Notes under the pieces: model-generated
Seen by the model: only the letters and a program-made list of their open reading frames with translations
Databases searched by the model: none
Told to the model about the DNA's origin: nothing
Program-made: the position numbers and the translations under genes
Source of the DNA: Sipunculus nudus
Lineage: Eukaryota > Annelida > Sipuncula > Golfingiida > Sipunculidae
Assembly (NCBI GenBank): GCA_026874595.1
Contig: CM049306.1
Span: 100,640,642-100,704,641 of the forward strand
Reading direction: 5' to 3'
Length of the DNA stretch: 64,000 nt
Part shown: positions 24,736 to 37,930 of the stretch, piece by piece
Layout of the letters: every line of letters begins with the position of its first letter
Numbering within the stretch: position 1 is the first letter of the stretch

Positions 24736-26928
24736 GTTCCCGGACCGTCAGCGCCATACATCACCGCCTCGCTGAACTAAGGTCTTTTCCAGTGACGTCA
24801 GCAGTGGTCTTTCCCAGAACCTTTTTCAAAACCAACATGGTTCATTCAGTCATCGCCTATTCCGGGCTTCCAATTGGCTACTTATATTCCCATTTACTTT
24901 GTCTTAATATGTTTAGGTCGTCGCTTATGTTGAGTTCGGCGAAACTTTAAAACACTATAACCCTCAGCCTCAGTGTTAACGTTTATCGGACCACCACTCT
25001 TGAAAGTCGGCCTAACAAACTCTGGCTCAGCCAATCAGCGCGAGATATTCAGGTGCACACGACGAGAGCAGTCAAAATGTACCGGCTGACTGAAACGATC
25101 ACGATTCGCGAGTCGCAATTTGAGAGTTAATACACGGGTTCAGACAAATGCTGCCAGCTGCTCTTGTCATCCCGGTAGAGAGAATTTTACTGGACCTGTC
25201 GGTACAAAATTGTTGCAATAGTGTCTACAAATGCACTTACATTTGGCCCATGGACCGTAATATTCGTTCAGCAGAGACAATCATAAGACACGAAGGCCAT
25301 GTGTGGTCTACCTGAATACATTGATTTCAGTGCGAATGTTACCAAGTGGGTCCAGCTGTCGGACCGCTGTTGGCGTTCTCGTAACAACGATGCCACTCAC
25401 ATGAGGCGTGACGGCCTGATATGCAAATATGGGGGAATCGTCAAATCCTCAAAGAGCCGTGTGACGCCTTAATATGCAAATATCAGGGATTCACCAAACG
25501 GACTTTACAGGGCTTTAGTGATAAGAGCTGACACTGAGTTAAGTCTATCGGTACATGGAATCACGTTTTATTTTAAGCATTTTATAAGGAACGCAAATAC
25601 TAAAGCCCAGGCAGGGCTAAAGTATTTTATTCACTCTTCAAATTAGAAGAGGAAATGAGTAAATATAATTAAAAAAAAATAGGCGAAATGGTACGACATG
25701 TTATTTTCTTCAATGGTCCTCCAGGATGAAAAAAAAATTATTTGTAAATTCCATCTATGTATGTGTGTCGTTGTAGATATAAGCCCGAAATGTATTGCTA
25801 GCAATTGTAATATAACCGCTCGGGAATTTGTGTATGTTCAAGCATTGTATGGGGTCTCATGATATGTCTGGCCCTACTGCACCAACGTACCGGATTAAAT
25901 CCTATAAAAGCTTATTTAAACAATTTAAATATTGACAATGAGATTGACAATGATGACTCAAGTGATGGTCATGTGGTATTTAACCTCGTAATGGTCATTG
26001 GATATATTTCTTATATCAATATTTATCTAAGCTGTTGATACAATGAAATTATTTTTATCGTCATATTTTTATGTACCGCTACTTCTATTGTTATATACGA
26101 AGCATGATATTAATATATCAGCCATTGCGAGATGCATCGCTATAACCGTTTGTTTACTTTAATAAAATGTATTCATTTGACAAAAAAAAGTTTAATATTT
26201 ATAACAACAAGTCAAACATAAAGAAATGCAGGAAAATGAAGTCAAAGTGATTTAACCCTTTCATGCATCAGTTACGAAGATGTTAACCTCTCTCATAGCT
26301 TCTCTGCTGTGGAGGATGATCATGTTCAAACCGAAAACTGCTACATAAACATGTCAACACAAAAACTTTTTTCTTTACAGGTAATTATTAAGGAAAAATT
26401 TCTGCAGGAACAAATAAATTGTTGGAATGGCCTGCTACAGAAATATGTCATCACTTGAAGACAGACTATTTGTTTGGTGCTATGATTATTCAAACAATAA
26501 TCTTGTTAATATATTTTATTGTTTCAATTCAATAAAATCTTAAGGCATTGCTGACTTGGATTTATACCATACCTTTGAAAGTCATTGCATTCGTTGGGAA
26601 ATGAGTTTGACACTTAGGGCGACCAAATGCGTTTTTGCTTTCTGGGAACGGTTTTTGTTCTGCGCAGACAGAAGATGGTATTTGGCTCTAATACAAACAT
26701 CTGTAGACGTGGCCCCTGAACAAGCATGACTTTAACTGGCCATTGAGTGCAAACGGGCTCAAACCCAGCCGCTTCAATACAGGGACATTTTGGCTTGACA
26801 AGCATAAAACCACAACAAGCTCAAGCTTTTTCAAATAATCAGATTGTTGGTCTTAAACTCTGTTTGTCACTATATTTTCATAAAAACAGCCGCATATATT
26901 TTAAGAAACGCGACAAATGTTGACACTG

Positions 26929-27436
26929 ATTTCGTCATATCAGAGACGCCATTTTGTTTTTGACAAAGTAGCTTGTTAGTGCAATGCAGCAACCAGCTTC
27001 TGTTCACAACCTCCCGCACAACTCGCCAAATATAGTCTGACCTATTTATAACATATATTTGTGTGTTTGGCAAAGGATATCAGCTCTTCCGGGTGTACAG
27101 AAACCACAGTAACGAGGCATAACGCCACAGTGGTTTAAAAACAGTAAATGAAACTGAACGATATCTTCACCAATATCAACTGATTTCGTTATATCAGAGA
27201 CGCAATTTTGTTTTTGACAAAGTAGCTTGTTAGTGCTATTCAGCAACCAGCTTCTGCTCACAACCTCCCGCACAACTCGCCAAATATAGTCTGACCTATT
27301 AATAACAGATATTTGTGTGTTTGGCAAAGAATGTTAGCTCTTCCGGGTGTACAGAAACCACAGAAACGAGGCATAACGTCACAGTGGTTTAAAAACAGTA
27401 AATGAAACTGAACGATATCTTCACCAATATCAACAT
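26929..27436 (+). repeat. 254-bp tandem duplication, two units
   Basis: The segment from TCGTCATATCAGAGACGC to CACCAATATCAAC at 27181 repeats at an offset of 254 bp and ends at 27435. The few differences are single bases. The related sequence in unit 2 (48265-48340, ACGAGGCATAACGTCACAGT) is a single diverged copy, so the tandem step happened in unit 1 only. The minus-strand frames over it simply repeat with the DNA. Confidence 0.85.
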
Positions 27437-27775
27437 GACAAAGGTAGGCGACAGAAGACCACGGATTGGCGTTGTTGTTTGCTGACTTCAATAATTCAAT
27501 AAGAACATTACTTCGTGATTTGTTCAGCTATTATTAACAGGCTCTTGTTACCCCTCCTACCCCGGTATCCCGATTAGTGTTACCATATCGATATATTGTC
27601 GATAAACCTCATCTTTTTGACTCTGCTTAGACTGACGTTTCCTGAACATGCTTTGTGTTAACTTTTTTTCAATCTAGATGGAAGCCACAGACATAGCTTG
27701 ATAAACATGAGGGGACGCTGCTCATGGAAGCATATTTCAGTTTACTACTACGTAACTATCACTGTAATAAACCGG

Positions 27776-28035
27776 CTTCTGTGGCTCAGAGGTACAGCAA
27801 AGGGCTTAAAGCCGGGAGATCGTGAGCCGAGGCGGTGAGATTTTTCACGGTCCCAACCCAGGTTGAGCGCTCTGCAGGCTTAATAGGGAGACTGTGCCCA
27901 ACAGTTGTGTTTCACTCACAAACGAGTGCGCCTTTCGGGGGTTCCTCGGTGTTATGACCCAGCTATGGGGATGACACACACCCAGGTGCCACAGGAGTGA
28001 TTACACCGAGCCTGGTGAAAAAATTAACCAGAACC
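27776..28035 (+). mobile_element. tRNA-derived SINE-like element, family 1
   Basis: A tRNA-like head has an A-box-like TGGCTCAGAGG and a degraded B-box region (GGGAGATCGTGAGC). A body with a stem-like GTGAGATTTTTCACGGTCCC and a CACAGGAGTGATTACACCGA tail region follows. A related core (GTGAGATTGTTCACGGTC) occurs near 19020. A true tRNA gene is rejected because the cloverleaf pairs poorly. Confidence 0.5.
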
Positions 28036-28907
28036 AAAAATAATGAAGAAATTTCCTTTAATGAATAAATATTTCGATAACTTTAATTCAAAACAAATAC
28101 ACACTATTCTATACTAGTATATTGATAAAGAAACTAATACTTGATTTTAAAGATTTGCATTATTCATGAAAATTGTAAGCTCGCGATATTTTGGTGTTCT
28201 ACAGTATCTGAACTTCACATGGTTGTCTGTAAGAAAGCAGACGAACATTTTGTGAACCATGACTTATTTGCATGATTGAATAAGAAAGTATCATACATAC
28301 ATATACCTCCCGATTATTGGTTTTATTTAAAGATACAATGTACTTAATATCTCCCTTAATTTTATGCGCCGATCCTATCTAAGAAGGAAAGTTCATGCGA
28401 GGTAGACATGCAAATGACTACTTTTAGAGTTATAATGGATTTGAACATAAAAAATATTGTTGTAATTTTTTTTCTCAAGTAATGCATATGACGAGGATCC
28501 CAAATATATGATTGTAATGATAAAAGCGTCCACAGGCATTCTTTATTTTCCCTTTATATACTTTATTCTAACTTTTTATTAACAAAAAAAAAAGAGATAT
28601 TTCAGCAACGATCAAGAGTATTTACCAAAATTTACCACATGAACATGTTTGGTTTTGAAAATAATGGCGCTAAACCGGAGACAAAAAAGGCATGACGGAA
28701 TATCAACCAGACTATCAAACCTTATTTATTTTTGTAATAAAATTTACTAAAAAAGAATAAAATCCCTGATCCTTTGGGACAAATTTGCAAATCAATAACG
28801 AATGGATTTTGCTTGTGGTTGCCTGTATTTTTAGCAAATCAGAAAGATATTACAGAAAGATATAAAGGTATCAGGAAATCCGCTAGATCCGCTCAAGATA
28901 CGCTGCC

Positions 28908-31454
28908 GACTCCCATGCCCTCTGCCAGATGTGGGCACCAGGCATTTCTCTTATCAGTTTATCAGTCTACTGGGAAATACTTTTTGTGTGGATAGTCTAC
29001 ACCCTAGGTGTTAAATTAATAAACACAATGGGAAAACATTAACTGTACCTTCTAACAGTGCAAAATTGTTGAAAATGTCATTCTTAAAGGACTTAAACTT
29101 CTCTAAGGATATAGCAGTTGAGGTAAATATTACGGTGGCTGATTTAGGACACAGAAAAAAAATATTTTTTTTCGAGATCTCGACATAAATTATCATAAAA
29201 AATATTTTGCTGCAGAAAAAAAATATTTATTTCGAGATCTCGACATAATTCATCTCAAGATGTCGAGATCTCGAGATGTTAAGTCGAGATCTCGAGATAA
29301 AATTTTACATTTGTACGAACCGTTTGATGTTGTTTTGACATAAAGCAAAACAACTTTAACGGGACAGGATACGTGAAGAGTGCTTACTATTGCAATTATA
29401 AAATCAAAGAACATGTATACTGTGTTTAACTGTCCGGTAATACAATATAATTCATTTGAAATCAATCAAGTTTGTATTTCCCCTAAGATAGGGCGAGGTG
29501 AAGAAAAGTTCAATATAAAATTCAATATTTAATATTCATATCCGTAAGGAAGATGTCAAAGCCCAATGAAACTGAACATTCTACCTGAACGGCGGATTCG
29601 AAGTCATGGCTGAGAAAATCACTCAAATAGAAATGATTTGGTCTGCATACATGCATTGTGGGTACCTTATGAATTTTTAAAATACTAACAGATATGAGCT
29701 TGGTTTAAAAACACGCTTTTTGAACAATTTTTTTTCAGGTTTCATTAATTGAATTGGTGGTTTGTTTTATTGCATATGTATTTGATCATCATCAATGAAA
29801 ATATATTAAAAATGATTGCTGTGTTTTCGGGTAAGTACGCGGGGGGGGGGGGGGGGGGTTGGATCCACTATAATTATAGCTCAGATTTCCTTTTGTCTAC
29901 CTATCTAAATCACAATTGATTCATCTCCATAAATAAACGGTATAAATATTAAGACAATCATCTCTCATTATGTTTTTCCTTCTGCAAAATGCTCTGCTTC
30001 GGTCTTAAAGCCACTATATTCACCTGCCTTATTTATAGAATTTTTGTGATACCGGCTAACTCTGCATATACATATTAAAGAACTTAAGGTAAACCTTGCT
30101 GGGAAATGTTCTTATAACGCCACTTTGACGTATAAACATTTTATCTGTAGGCTACTTGTACACAAGCTACTTGATCTTTAAAATAAAGATAAAAACATGT
30201 AACCGAGTAATTGAAAGACCCCTAGTTGATGTTCGTGAGAGCATGTGAAGCAAAGCAATTATTGTCATTTAAAGAACTCTGAAGCCAGATGTCTTTGCCG
30301 GAAGTGTTTCTGTTACGATCGGTGGCAAATTTTGCGAAACTAGCCACCGTAAAATGTGGTGTTTACCGTTAATTATTTTGAATTAAAGACAAATCAATGT
30401 CTGGCAAACTTTGTTCACAGACTATATACTGTTCCCTGATCAGTAGTTCACTCCTCTTAATATCCTTCATTATCTCTGAATATAAAATGCAATCAACACT
30501 AACGCACTAAGACACGTGCTTAATTCATCCTTCAAATAATGAATGTAAATGTATGGAATAGCAGCGAGACATAATTGTGTGGTGCAACAACAATACTTGG
30601 GTTCAGTGAACTTGGAAGAATTGCTTATCTGGGGCTTGGAGAATGAAACTATGAAAACAATTGTGACTATATCCATTTTTAAAATAAGTTACAAAGCCGA
30701 TTTCTGTGTTAAATGATCAAATGATTTTGTCCGATGCGAAAACTAACCGCAAACACTTTTATACAACCGACCACGACCTGTTGCTGTGCCACACAGCCAT
30801 GCGATGACTTCCTGCGTCCATTAAGTAGTAACAATGCAGTAGTAACATTCACTCTGGCTCATCCCACTTATCCACCGTTTGCAATTGCCGCTTTTCCGAA
30901 CACAGCCGACCAAGTACAAGAGGGCCAAGATTTCCCCGAAACAGTGCGACAGCGCAGGCTTGAATCACAAGATATAAGCAAAAAGCGCAATAACCTGCTC
31001 TGATTGGTCAGAAGTTATGAATAATTTTGACAGAAGGAATACACGGCCTTTTTTATATCTCTGGCTTTCTAACTGTAACTCTTTGGGCAGCCGGAGCTAA
31101 ATTCTCCACCGTCTATCTTCTTGAGAAAAAAAACTGACAAAACGGCACCGCATATATACACTGTAAAAAGTGCCGTTTCTCTTATGTTTCAAATAAACTC
31201 TTACATGTTTCAATTTGTGACATGTTTTGTGGCTGACACATGTCTTTTACATGTGTCATCAAATTTTTCCAGATGAACGGTCGTTGAAACAGCAAGACAT
31301 GTCTGAGACATCTTTGAAACGTGTTTTATGGGGTCATATAATTCAACGGCTCGATTTTTTGCCTTTTCGGTTTAATATTTCGTCACTTGAATTTAAGTCT
31401 GAGCATGCAGAAGCATTCCAACTGAAAATGTCGTCCTCTGTTAATGAAAAAGCA
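28908..31454 (+). repeat. 2.55-kb tandem duplication, copy 1
   Basis: 2547 bp starting at GACTCCCATGCC. It is followed directly by copy 2, with the same sequence apart from one base in a poly-G run (18 G here at 29841-29858, 17 G in copy 2). It contains the TCGAGATCTCGA cluster, the segment homologous to 52300-52620, and the left end of the transposon-like insertion that continues after copy 2. Confidence 0.93.
29175..29301. repeat. TCGAGATCTCGA palindrome cluster, copy 1
   Basis: Four copies of the 10-12 bp palindrome TCGAGATCTCGA lie within about 130 bp, two of them embedded in near-identical AAAAAATATTT...TCGAGATCTCGACATAA units. The cluster can fold into hairpins. It recurs at 31722-31848 through the tandem duplication. 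Confidence 0.85.
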
Positions 31455-34000
31455 GACTCCCATGCCCTCTGCCAGATGTGGGCACCAGGCATTTCTCTTA
31501 TCAGTTTATCAGTCTACTGGGAAATACTTTTTGTGTGGATAGTCTACACCCTAGGTGTTAAATTAATAAACACAATGGGAAAACATTAACTGTACCTTCT
31601 AACAGTGCAAAATTGTTGAAAATGTCATTCTTAAAGGACTTAAACTTCTCTAAGGATATAGCAGTTGAGGTAAATATTACGGTGGCTGATTTAGGACACA
31701 GAAAAAAAATATTTTTTTTCGAGATCTCGACATAAATTATCATAAAAAATATTTTGCTGCAGAAAAAAAATATTTATTTCGAGATCTCGACATAATTCAT
31801 CTCAAGATGTCGAGATCTCGAGATGTTAAGTCGAGATCTCGAGATAAAATTTTACATTTGTACGAACCGTTTGATGTTGTTTTGACATAAAGCAAAACAA
31901 CTTTAACGGGACAGGATACGTGAAGAGTGCTTACTATTGCAATTATAAAATCAAAGAACATGTATACTGTGTTTAACTGTCCGGTAATACAATATAATTC
32001 ATTTGAAATCAATCAAGTTTGTATTTCCCCTAAGATAGGGCGAGGTGAAGAAAAGTTCAATATAAAATTCAATATTTAATATTCATATCCGTAAGGAAGA
32101 TGTCAAAGCCCAATGAAACTGAACATTCTACCTGAACGGCGGATTCGAAGTCATGGCTGAGAAAATCACTCAAATAGAAATGATTTGGTCTGCATACATG
32201 CATTGTGGGTACCTTATGAATTTTTAAAATACTAACAGATATGAGCTTGGTTTAAAAACACGCTTTTTGAACAATTTTTTTTCAGGTTTCATTAATTGAA
32301 TTGGTGGTTTGTTTTATTGCATATGTATTTGATCATCATCAATGAAAATATATTAAAAATGATTGCTGTGTTTTCGGGTAAGTACGCGGGGGGGGGGGGG
32401 GGGGTTGGATCCACTATAATTATAGCTCAGATTTCCTTTTGTCTACCTATCTAAATCACAATTGATTCATCTCCATAAATAAACGGTATAAATATTAAGA
32501 CAATCATCTCTCATTATGTTTTTCCTTCTGCAAAATGCTCTGCTTCGGTCTTAAAGCCACTATATTCACCTGCCTTATTTATAGAATTTTTGTGATACCG
32601 GCTAACTCTGCATATACATATTAAAGAACTTAAGGTAAACCTTGCTGGGAAATGTTCTTATAACGCCACTTTGACGTATAAACATTTTATCTGTAGGCTA
32701 CTTGTACACAAGCTACTTGATCTTTAAAATAAAGATAAAAACATGTAACCGAGTAATTGAAAGACCCCTAGTTGATGTTCGTGAGAGCATGTGAAGCAAA
32801 GCAATTATTGTCATTTAAAGAACTCTGAAGCCAGATGTCTTTGCCGGAAGTGTTTCTGTTACGATCGGTGGCAAATTTTGCGAAACTAGCCACCGTAAAA
32901 TGTGGTGTTTACCGTTAATTATTTTGAATTAAAGACAAATCAATGTCTGGCAAACTTTGTTCACAGACTATATACTGTTCCCTGATCAGTAGTTCACTCC
33001 TCTTAATATCCTTCATTATCTCTGAATATAAAATGCAATCAACACTAACGCACTAAGACACGTGCTTAATTCATCCTTCAAATAATGAATGTAAATGTAT
33101 GGAATAGCAGCGAGACATAATTGTGTGGTGCAACAACAATACTTGGGTTCAGTGAACTTGGAAGAATTGCTTATCTGGGGCTTGGAGAATGAAACTATGA
33201 AAACAATTGTGACTATATCCATTTTTAAAATAAGTTACAAAGCCGATTTCTGTGTTAAATGATCAAATGATTTTGTCCGATGCGAAAACTAACCGCAAAC
33301 ACTTTTATACAACCGACCACGACCTGTTGCTGTGCCACACAGCCATGCGATGACTTCCTGCGTCCATTAAGTAGTAACAATGCAGTAGTAACATTCACTC
33401 TGGCTCATCCCACTTATCCACCGTTTGCAATTGCCGCTTTTCCGAACACAGCCGACCAAGTACAAGAGGGCCAAGATTTCCCCGAAACAGTGCGACAGCG
33501 CAGGCTTGAATCACAAGATATAAGCAAAAAGCGCAATAACCTGCTCTGATTGGTCAGAAGTTATGAATAATTTTGACAGAAGGAATACACGGCCTTTTTT
33601 ATATCTCTGGCTTTCTAACTGTAACTCTTTGGGCAGCCGGAGCTAAATTCTCCACCGTCTATCTTCTTGAGAAAAAAAACTGACAAAACGGCACCGCATA
33701 TATACACTGTAAAAAGTGCCGTTTCTCTTATGTTTCAAATAAACTCTTACATGTTTCAATTTGTGACATGTTTTGTGGCTGACACATGTCTTTTACATGT
33801 GTCATCAAATTTTTCCAGATGAACGGTCGTTGAAACAGCAAGACATGTCTGAGACATCTTTGAAACGTGTTTTATGGGGTCATATAATTCAACGGCTCGA
33901 TTTTTTGCCTTTTCGGTTTAATATTTCGTCACTTGAATTTAAGTCTGAGCATGCAGAAGCATTCCAACTGAAAATGTCGTCCTCTGTTAATGAAAAAGCA
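31455..34000 (+). repeat. 2.55-kb tandem duplication, copy 2
   Basis: 2546 bp. The outer junctions and the internal junction all carry GAC (28908, 31455, 34001), a 3-bp microhomology consistent with a single template-switch or end-joining event. The lack of substitutions implies very recent origin, a polymorphism, or an assembly error. Confidence 0.93.
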
Positions 34001-34170
34001 GACGACAACCGGATCAACAGCGGCTCTTCTCTAGTCGATGTAATATCATGGGCCAAAGTGAAGTTCAAGTTTGAATCTGCTTGAGAACGATTGAGAGGTA
34101 GGTATCAATTCAGTAATCGTTCATTCAAATATCGCTTTTTCTTATTGCATCAGCGTAATGTGTGTGTGCG

Positions 34171-34219
34171 GGGGGGGGGGGGGGGGGGTAGTTGTTGTGA
34201 TGGTGGGGGGGGGGGGGGT
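34171..34219. repeat. Two poly-G tracts
   Basis: Runs of about 18 and 14 G are separated by TAGTTGTTGTGATGGT, inside the transposon-like insertion. Confidence 0.9.
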
Positions 34220-34779
34220 TAATTAATACGGCTGGGGTGGATAATTCAGGATATGGGCAGATTTTCAAATAAATGGTTCGTAATATGGTAATGATTAACT
34301 TTCAAAGTCAAGCTTGACCCATTTCATATGGGTCATATATATAATATATATATAAAACTTATATATAATTTATATTTCCCTGTAAAATGTTCTCATTAGG
34401 TGACTTGGCTGAGCCTTTTTATTATATTTGAGAATATTTGGAGTTCACTGAAGATTGAAAGAACTAGTTAAACCCATTGCATGAACTGAAATTGATATCT
34501 TACACATTGAAGAAGAGCTCAATATAATGTTTAAATACTGTTCTCAAGCAGTGAGGTAGCAGTGGCTGGATAAATACAAGATAAGTAGACAAACATATAT
34601 TTAATCATTTGTTCAATGCATTTTAATTGCAATTTTTTTATACTGCCAAATTAAATCTTAGGTGTCCGTTTCTAAGCAGAATTTCTAAACCTGCAGAATT
34701 ATCTGTTTTATCATTTTTACATGCTTAATTTTACTAGTGCTACAAGTACCTGCTCGCCTAGTGAACAGCCGTGTAGCAG

Positions 34780-34978
34780 CTAAATTTTTACATGCATAGT
34801 CAATATGTTATGTGTGATTTTTATGTATTTTTATGTATTATTTTTATGTATTTATCTATCTATTTACTTATTTATTTTTTATGTAATGAATTGCAAGTCA
34901 ACAACAAATTCCTGGAACTGAAGGCTAATAAATGTTATCTTATCTTATCTTATCTTATCTTATCTTATCTTTATCATA
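34780..34978 (+). mobile_element. Possible non-LTR retrotransposon 3' tail with (TTATC)n
   Basis: GGCTAATAAATG is followed by TTATC repeated about seven times. Such short-unit tails after AATAAATG are common at the 3' ends of CR1/RTE-like LINEs. The preceding sequence is too decayed to show a protein, so this rests on the tail alone. Confidence 0.35.
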
Positions 34979-35439
34979 ATAAGAACTGTGTATATGTGTA
35001 TTAGTCATGATTAGTTTGATAAACAAGACAAGCTGTGTCATTTTTTAATTTTATTGAAATTGCTGGTAACTGCCAGGTTACAGCAGACATGTGATTTTGT
35101 AAAATCAGGCTTTATATATATTCTCCTGAAATTGATATGCATGATTTGCTCATGGAGAGTATTAAGAGGAATTTTTCTACTATCCTTTCCCCTAATTAAG
35201 CACTTTTACTTTGATTACAAAAGCATTTTATACAAAAGCATCAGTTGCTAATGCCTCATGCACTGATTAAATTGAAACTTAGTATCCATGTTAACTTAAA
35301 ATAGCCCCATCTGATGTATGACACAAGTTGTATCTGGAACATGTTAGCATATAAAATTGTAATTATCAGAATATCAGTTATTCTACAAGATTTACTCCTC
35401 TTAGTTCATATATGTAATTTATTTATTTTTTCTTCCAAG

Positions 35440-35604
35440 GAGGATGTTACTGGAAACAACACATTCAAATCTGCTGAGGGAGCTGAGCCTTTCATCATCT
35501 TTACCTATGATGATGAAGATTTGAGATCAACAGTCATAGTTGGAGATAGTATAGAAATATGTGTCTTAAATGGCGCTGGACATAAATGGCATTTGGAAAT
35601 CTAA
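35440..35604 (+). CDS. Possible terminal exon of an unrecognised gene inside the insertion
   Basis: After an acidic-tailed acceptor (TTTTCTTCCAAG) a 54-codon open segment runs in phase 0 to TAA. It encodes EDVTGNNTFKSAEG, then FIIFTYDDEDLRSTVIVGDS, then a VLNGAGHKWHLEI C-terminus. An AATAAA lies at 35743, about 140 bp later. The composition is protein-like (mixed charged and beta-prone segments), unlike the AT-rich noise around it. No upstream exon could be assigned. It may be the last exon of a transposon-encoded protein or a captured host exon. I do not recognise the family. Confidence 0.35.
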   Translation, partial: EDVTGNNTFKSAEGAEPFIIFTYDDEDLRSTVIVGDSIEICVLNGAGHKWHLEI

Positions 35605-36419
35605 CTGAGATTTCACAGTCTACGACCTGTTAACAGCATGACTCATTGGTTCCTTTATACATTTAAAATCTACAGATGAGTGGTATATATAATATTTTTT
35701 CATGCAATTTGGATGTATTGTTATTTTTGCTTTTGATTTTAAAATAAATATTTTTTTGTTATTTTGAGTCTACTCCGTATCAAGATCCCTACAGTGTATA
35801 CATCATCATTAGCACATCGTTGAGCTCCAGCACCATGACTGGTCTGTCTATCGTTTGTTGTTCATCTCTTAATACCAGCAGCTTTTCTTATTAACGGCTG
35901 TATAGATACTTTAGATTTTTTACATATGTGTTATATGTGGCAAGTGCCCACATACAGAAATTGGTGGTGCCCGCACATTTTTGGTGATTTATTTGTTAGT
36001 TTGTGTATAACTATTGTAGGCCCATTAGGAATCTGACTAGAGCAAGGCAGCTTATAATACCTTTAACCCTAATGTATCAAATCTAAAATAAGAAATTATT
36101 TGCATCATTTAGATATTTATTCTTCTTACCAAGCAAATTTTGAAGGAATTTTGCCTAACTAAATGTTCATAAAATGTAAGACACATTGGCGCTTAAGGCA
36201 TGATTATGACTATTTCATTAAATGCTGATACAACAGGAAGCTTTTCTGAGAAATGATTGATGAATTTGCACTATATTTTGCACGTATTAATTTAGGTGGA
36301 GGCATATCATTTGGTTAATTTGTTGATTTTATTTACATTTTTAGCTAAATTTGGTCTTAGATTTATGCGCACTTTTCCAGAATCACAAAACAATACTCCT
36401 CCTTCTTTCTTCTCCACTG

Positions 36420-37130
36420 ACTTTAATTAAAGCTCAGCTGACTACAAGTCATCTGAGCTATAGTCATGATCCTTTGTCAGTCTTCCGTCCGGCCGGAAAT
36501 TCATTTAAAGGGGGGACGTTTTGAAACTCCTACTACCGAAAATGTTGTCAGCAGGTTTTTGTCCCTCTGGGATACTATGGAAAACCTCAATTTTCCATTA
36601 AAAAAACATTGTTATACTTCAACCTTGCCTATTTTCAAAACCACTGCTCTGGTTTTGGACATATTTAAAATATTGAAGTTATGGGCATTTACATAATACA
36701 TAATGCACTTATTGAAAATCAGAAAAAAAGTTTTTCTCACTAAACATTAGAAAAAGAAGCTATAGAGACTTTTCAGCTAAGCTGACTCTAAGTCAACTTC
36801 GCTATCGTGATCAGTCAGTGTCCATCTTCCGTCTGTCTGTTTGTCTGTTAGAATGGCACGTTTTGACACCATTTGATCTAGAAACCTGTAACTGAATATC
36901 CAGGGAGATCCATAAAGAATCTCCTTGGAAACTTGAAATAAGGTTACTGTGTCCTATATTCTTTGACCTATTGGAGTCATAATTACCCACCAAGAACAAT
37001 TAAAAATTTGATACAAAACTTCAGTATCTTGACAATTAATGCATGTATTGCTCTGAATCTTGGCTTGAATGTTAACAATGACTAGGGTTTTCAGTTCCCG
37101 AAAATTGGTGGCACCACTTGCATTTTTTTT
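36420..37130 (-). repeat. Dispersed repeat family R1, copy 3 (minus strand)
   Basis: Read on the minus strand, 37120-36790 gives CATGCATTAATTGTC, GAAGTTTTGTATCAAATTT and GAGATTCTTTATGGATCTCC, the same order as in copy 2 near 12280-12440. Two palindrome-family sites (37105, 37283) accompany it. 36420-36500 holds the AGCTCAGCTGAC / CCGTCCGGCCGG end. Confidence 0.5.
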
Positions 37131-37379
37131 TTCTAATTTTTACGACCATTTCCCTTGTTTTTGAGAATATCAAATGACAGCAATTGAGTCTGGTTCTCGA
37201 CTGCGATTTCATCTACTGTTCATCTACTGTTCATCTACGGGTGTGTTCATTGATTGTGGCTTGTTACTTCAGTTATTGAAGATGGGTGGCGCCAACTGAG
37301 TTTTTTTTGTTCCTTTATTTTGAGACTGCCAAATTGTATATATAATATAAGATATGCAACTGTGGTTTCATCTAGTGTC

Positions 37380-37930
37380 CTGAAAACTTGTGTTTTATTA
37401 GGGCCTCATTTGAGTAAGTGGATGTCCTGTGGTATTCACCCTGTCTGTTCGTCTGTCCTTCTGTTTGTCTTTCTGTATGTCCGTCATATTTGTTTCCTGA
37501 TGATAATTCCAGTTTGGATTGACATATGGATTTCAAACTTGACTTGCATATGGCCCACCTTTAACACAAGAAACCTATTAATTTAGGGGTCATAAGGTCA
37601 AAGGTTACCCAACCCACTCATTTTGAAAGATGGTGCATACATTAATAGCCAAACTTTTCATCCCAGACCTTCCATCTTGCACCTAATCTCACCCGCAATA
37701 GGGGAAGAACCTGATTAATATTGGGGTCACAAGGTTAGAGGTCAAGGTCACAGTGGCCATCTGTCAACATATTTTTCTCTGAATGATAGCTACAGTTTTT
37801 GGATTAATAAATTGGGTTCAAATTTGAACGGTCAGATTCCCGATTGGGATTTAGTCTGAACGTTATAAAAATATTTTCAAAATCAGTTTCAGCTGAGCGC
37901 CGTGACCCACATGTCCCTTGTTTTATAAGG
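37380..37930. repeat. Dispersed repeat with GGTCAAGGTCA-type phrases
   Basis: TAAGGTCAAAGGTTACC, GTCACAAGGTTAGAGGTCAAG and GTCACAGTGGCCATCTGTC are typical of a common, decayed invertebrate repeat. There is no coding content. From 37930 to 39420 I see only AT-rich interior of the insertion. Confidence 0.35.

Noticed and set aside
27776-27850. Functional tRNA gene
   Set aside because: The A-box-like motif is present but the B box is degraded and the cloverleaf is not supported; it fits a SINE head.
30734-31003. 89-codon frame present twice (30734 and 33280) as a conserved gene
   Set aside because: The two copies come from the recent 2.55-kb tandem duplication, and the diverged homologue at 52.3-52.5 kb breaks the frame, so repetition is not evidence of selection.
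35314-35439. N-terminal extension of the 35440 exon as a single-exon gene
   Set aside because: The upstream part is AT-rich with a polypyrimidine tract and a good AG acceptor at 35439, so it reads as intron.
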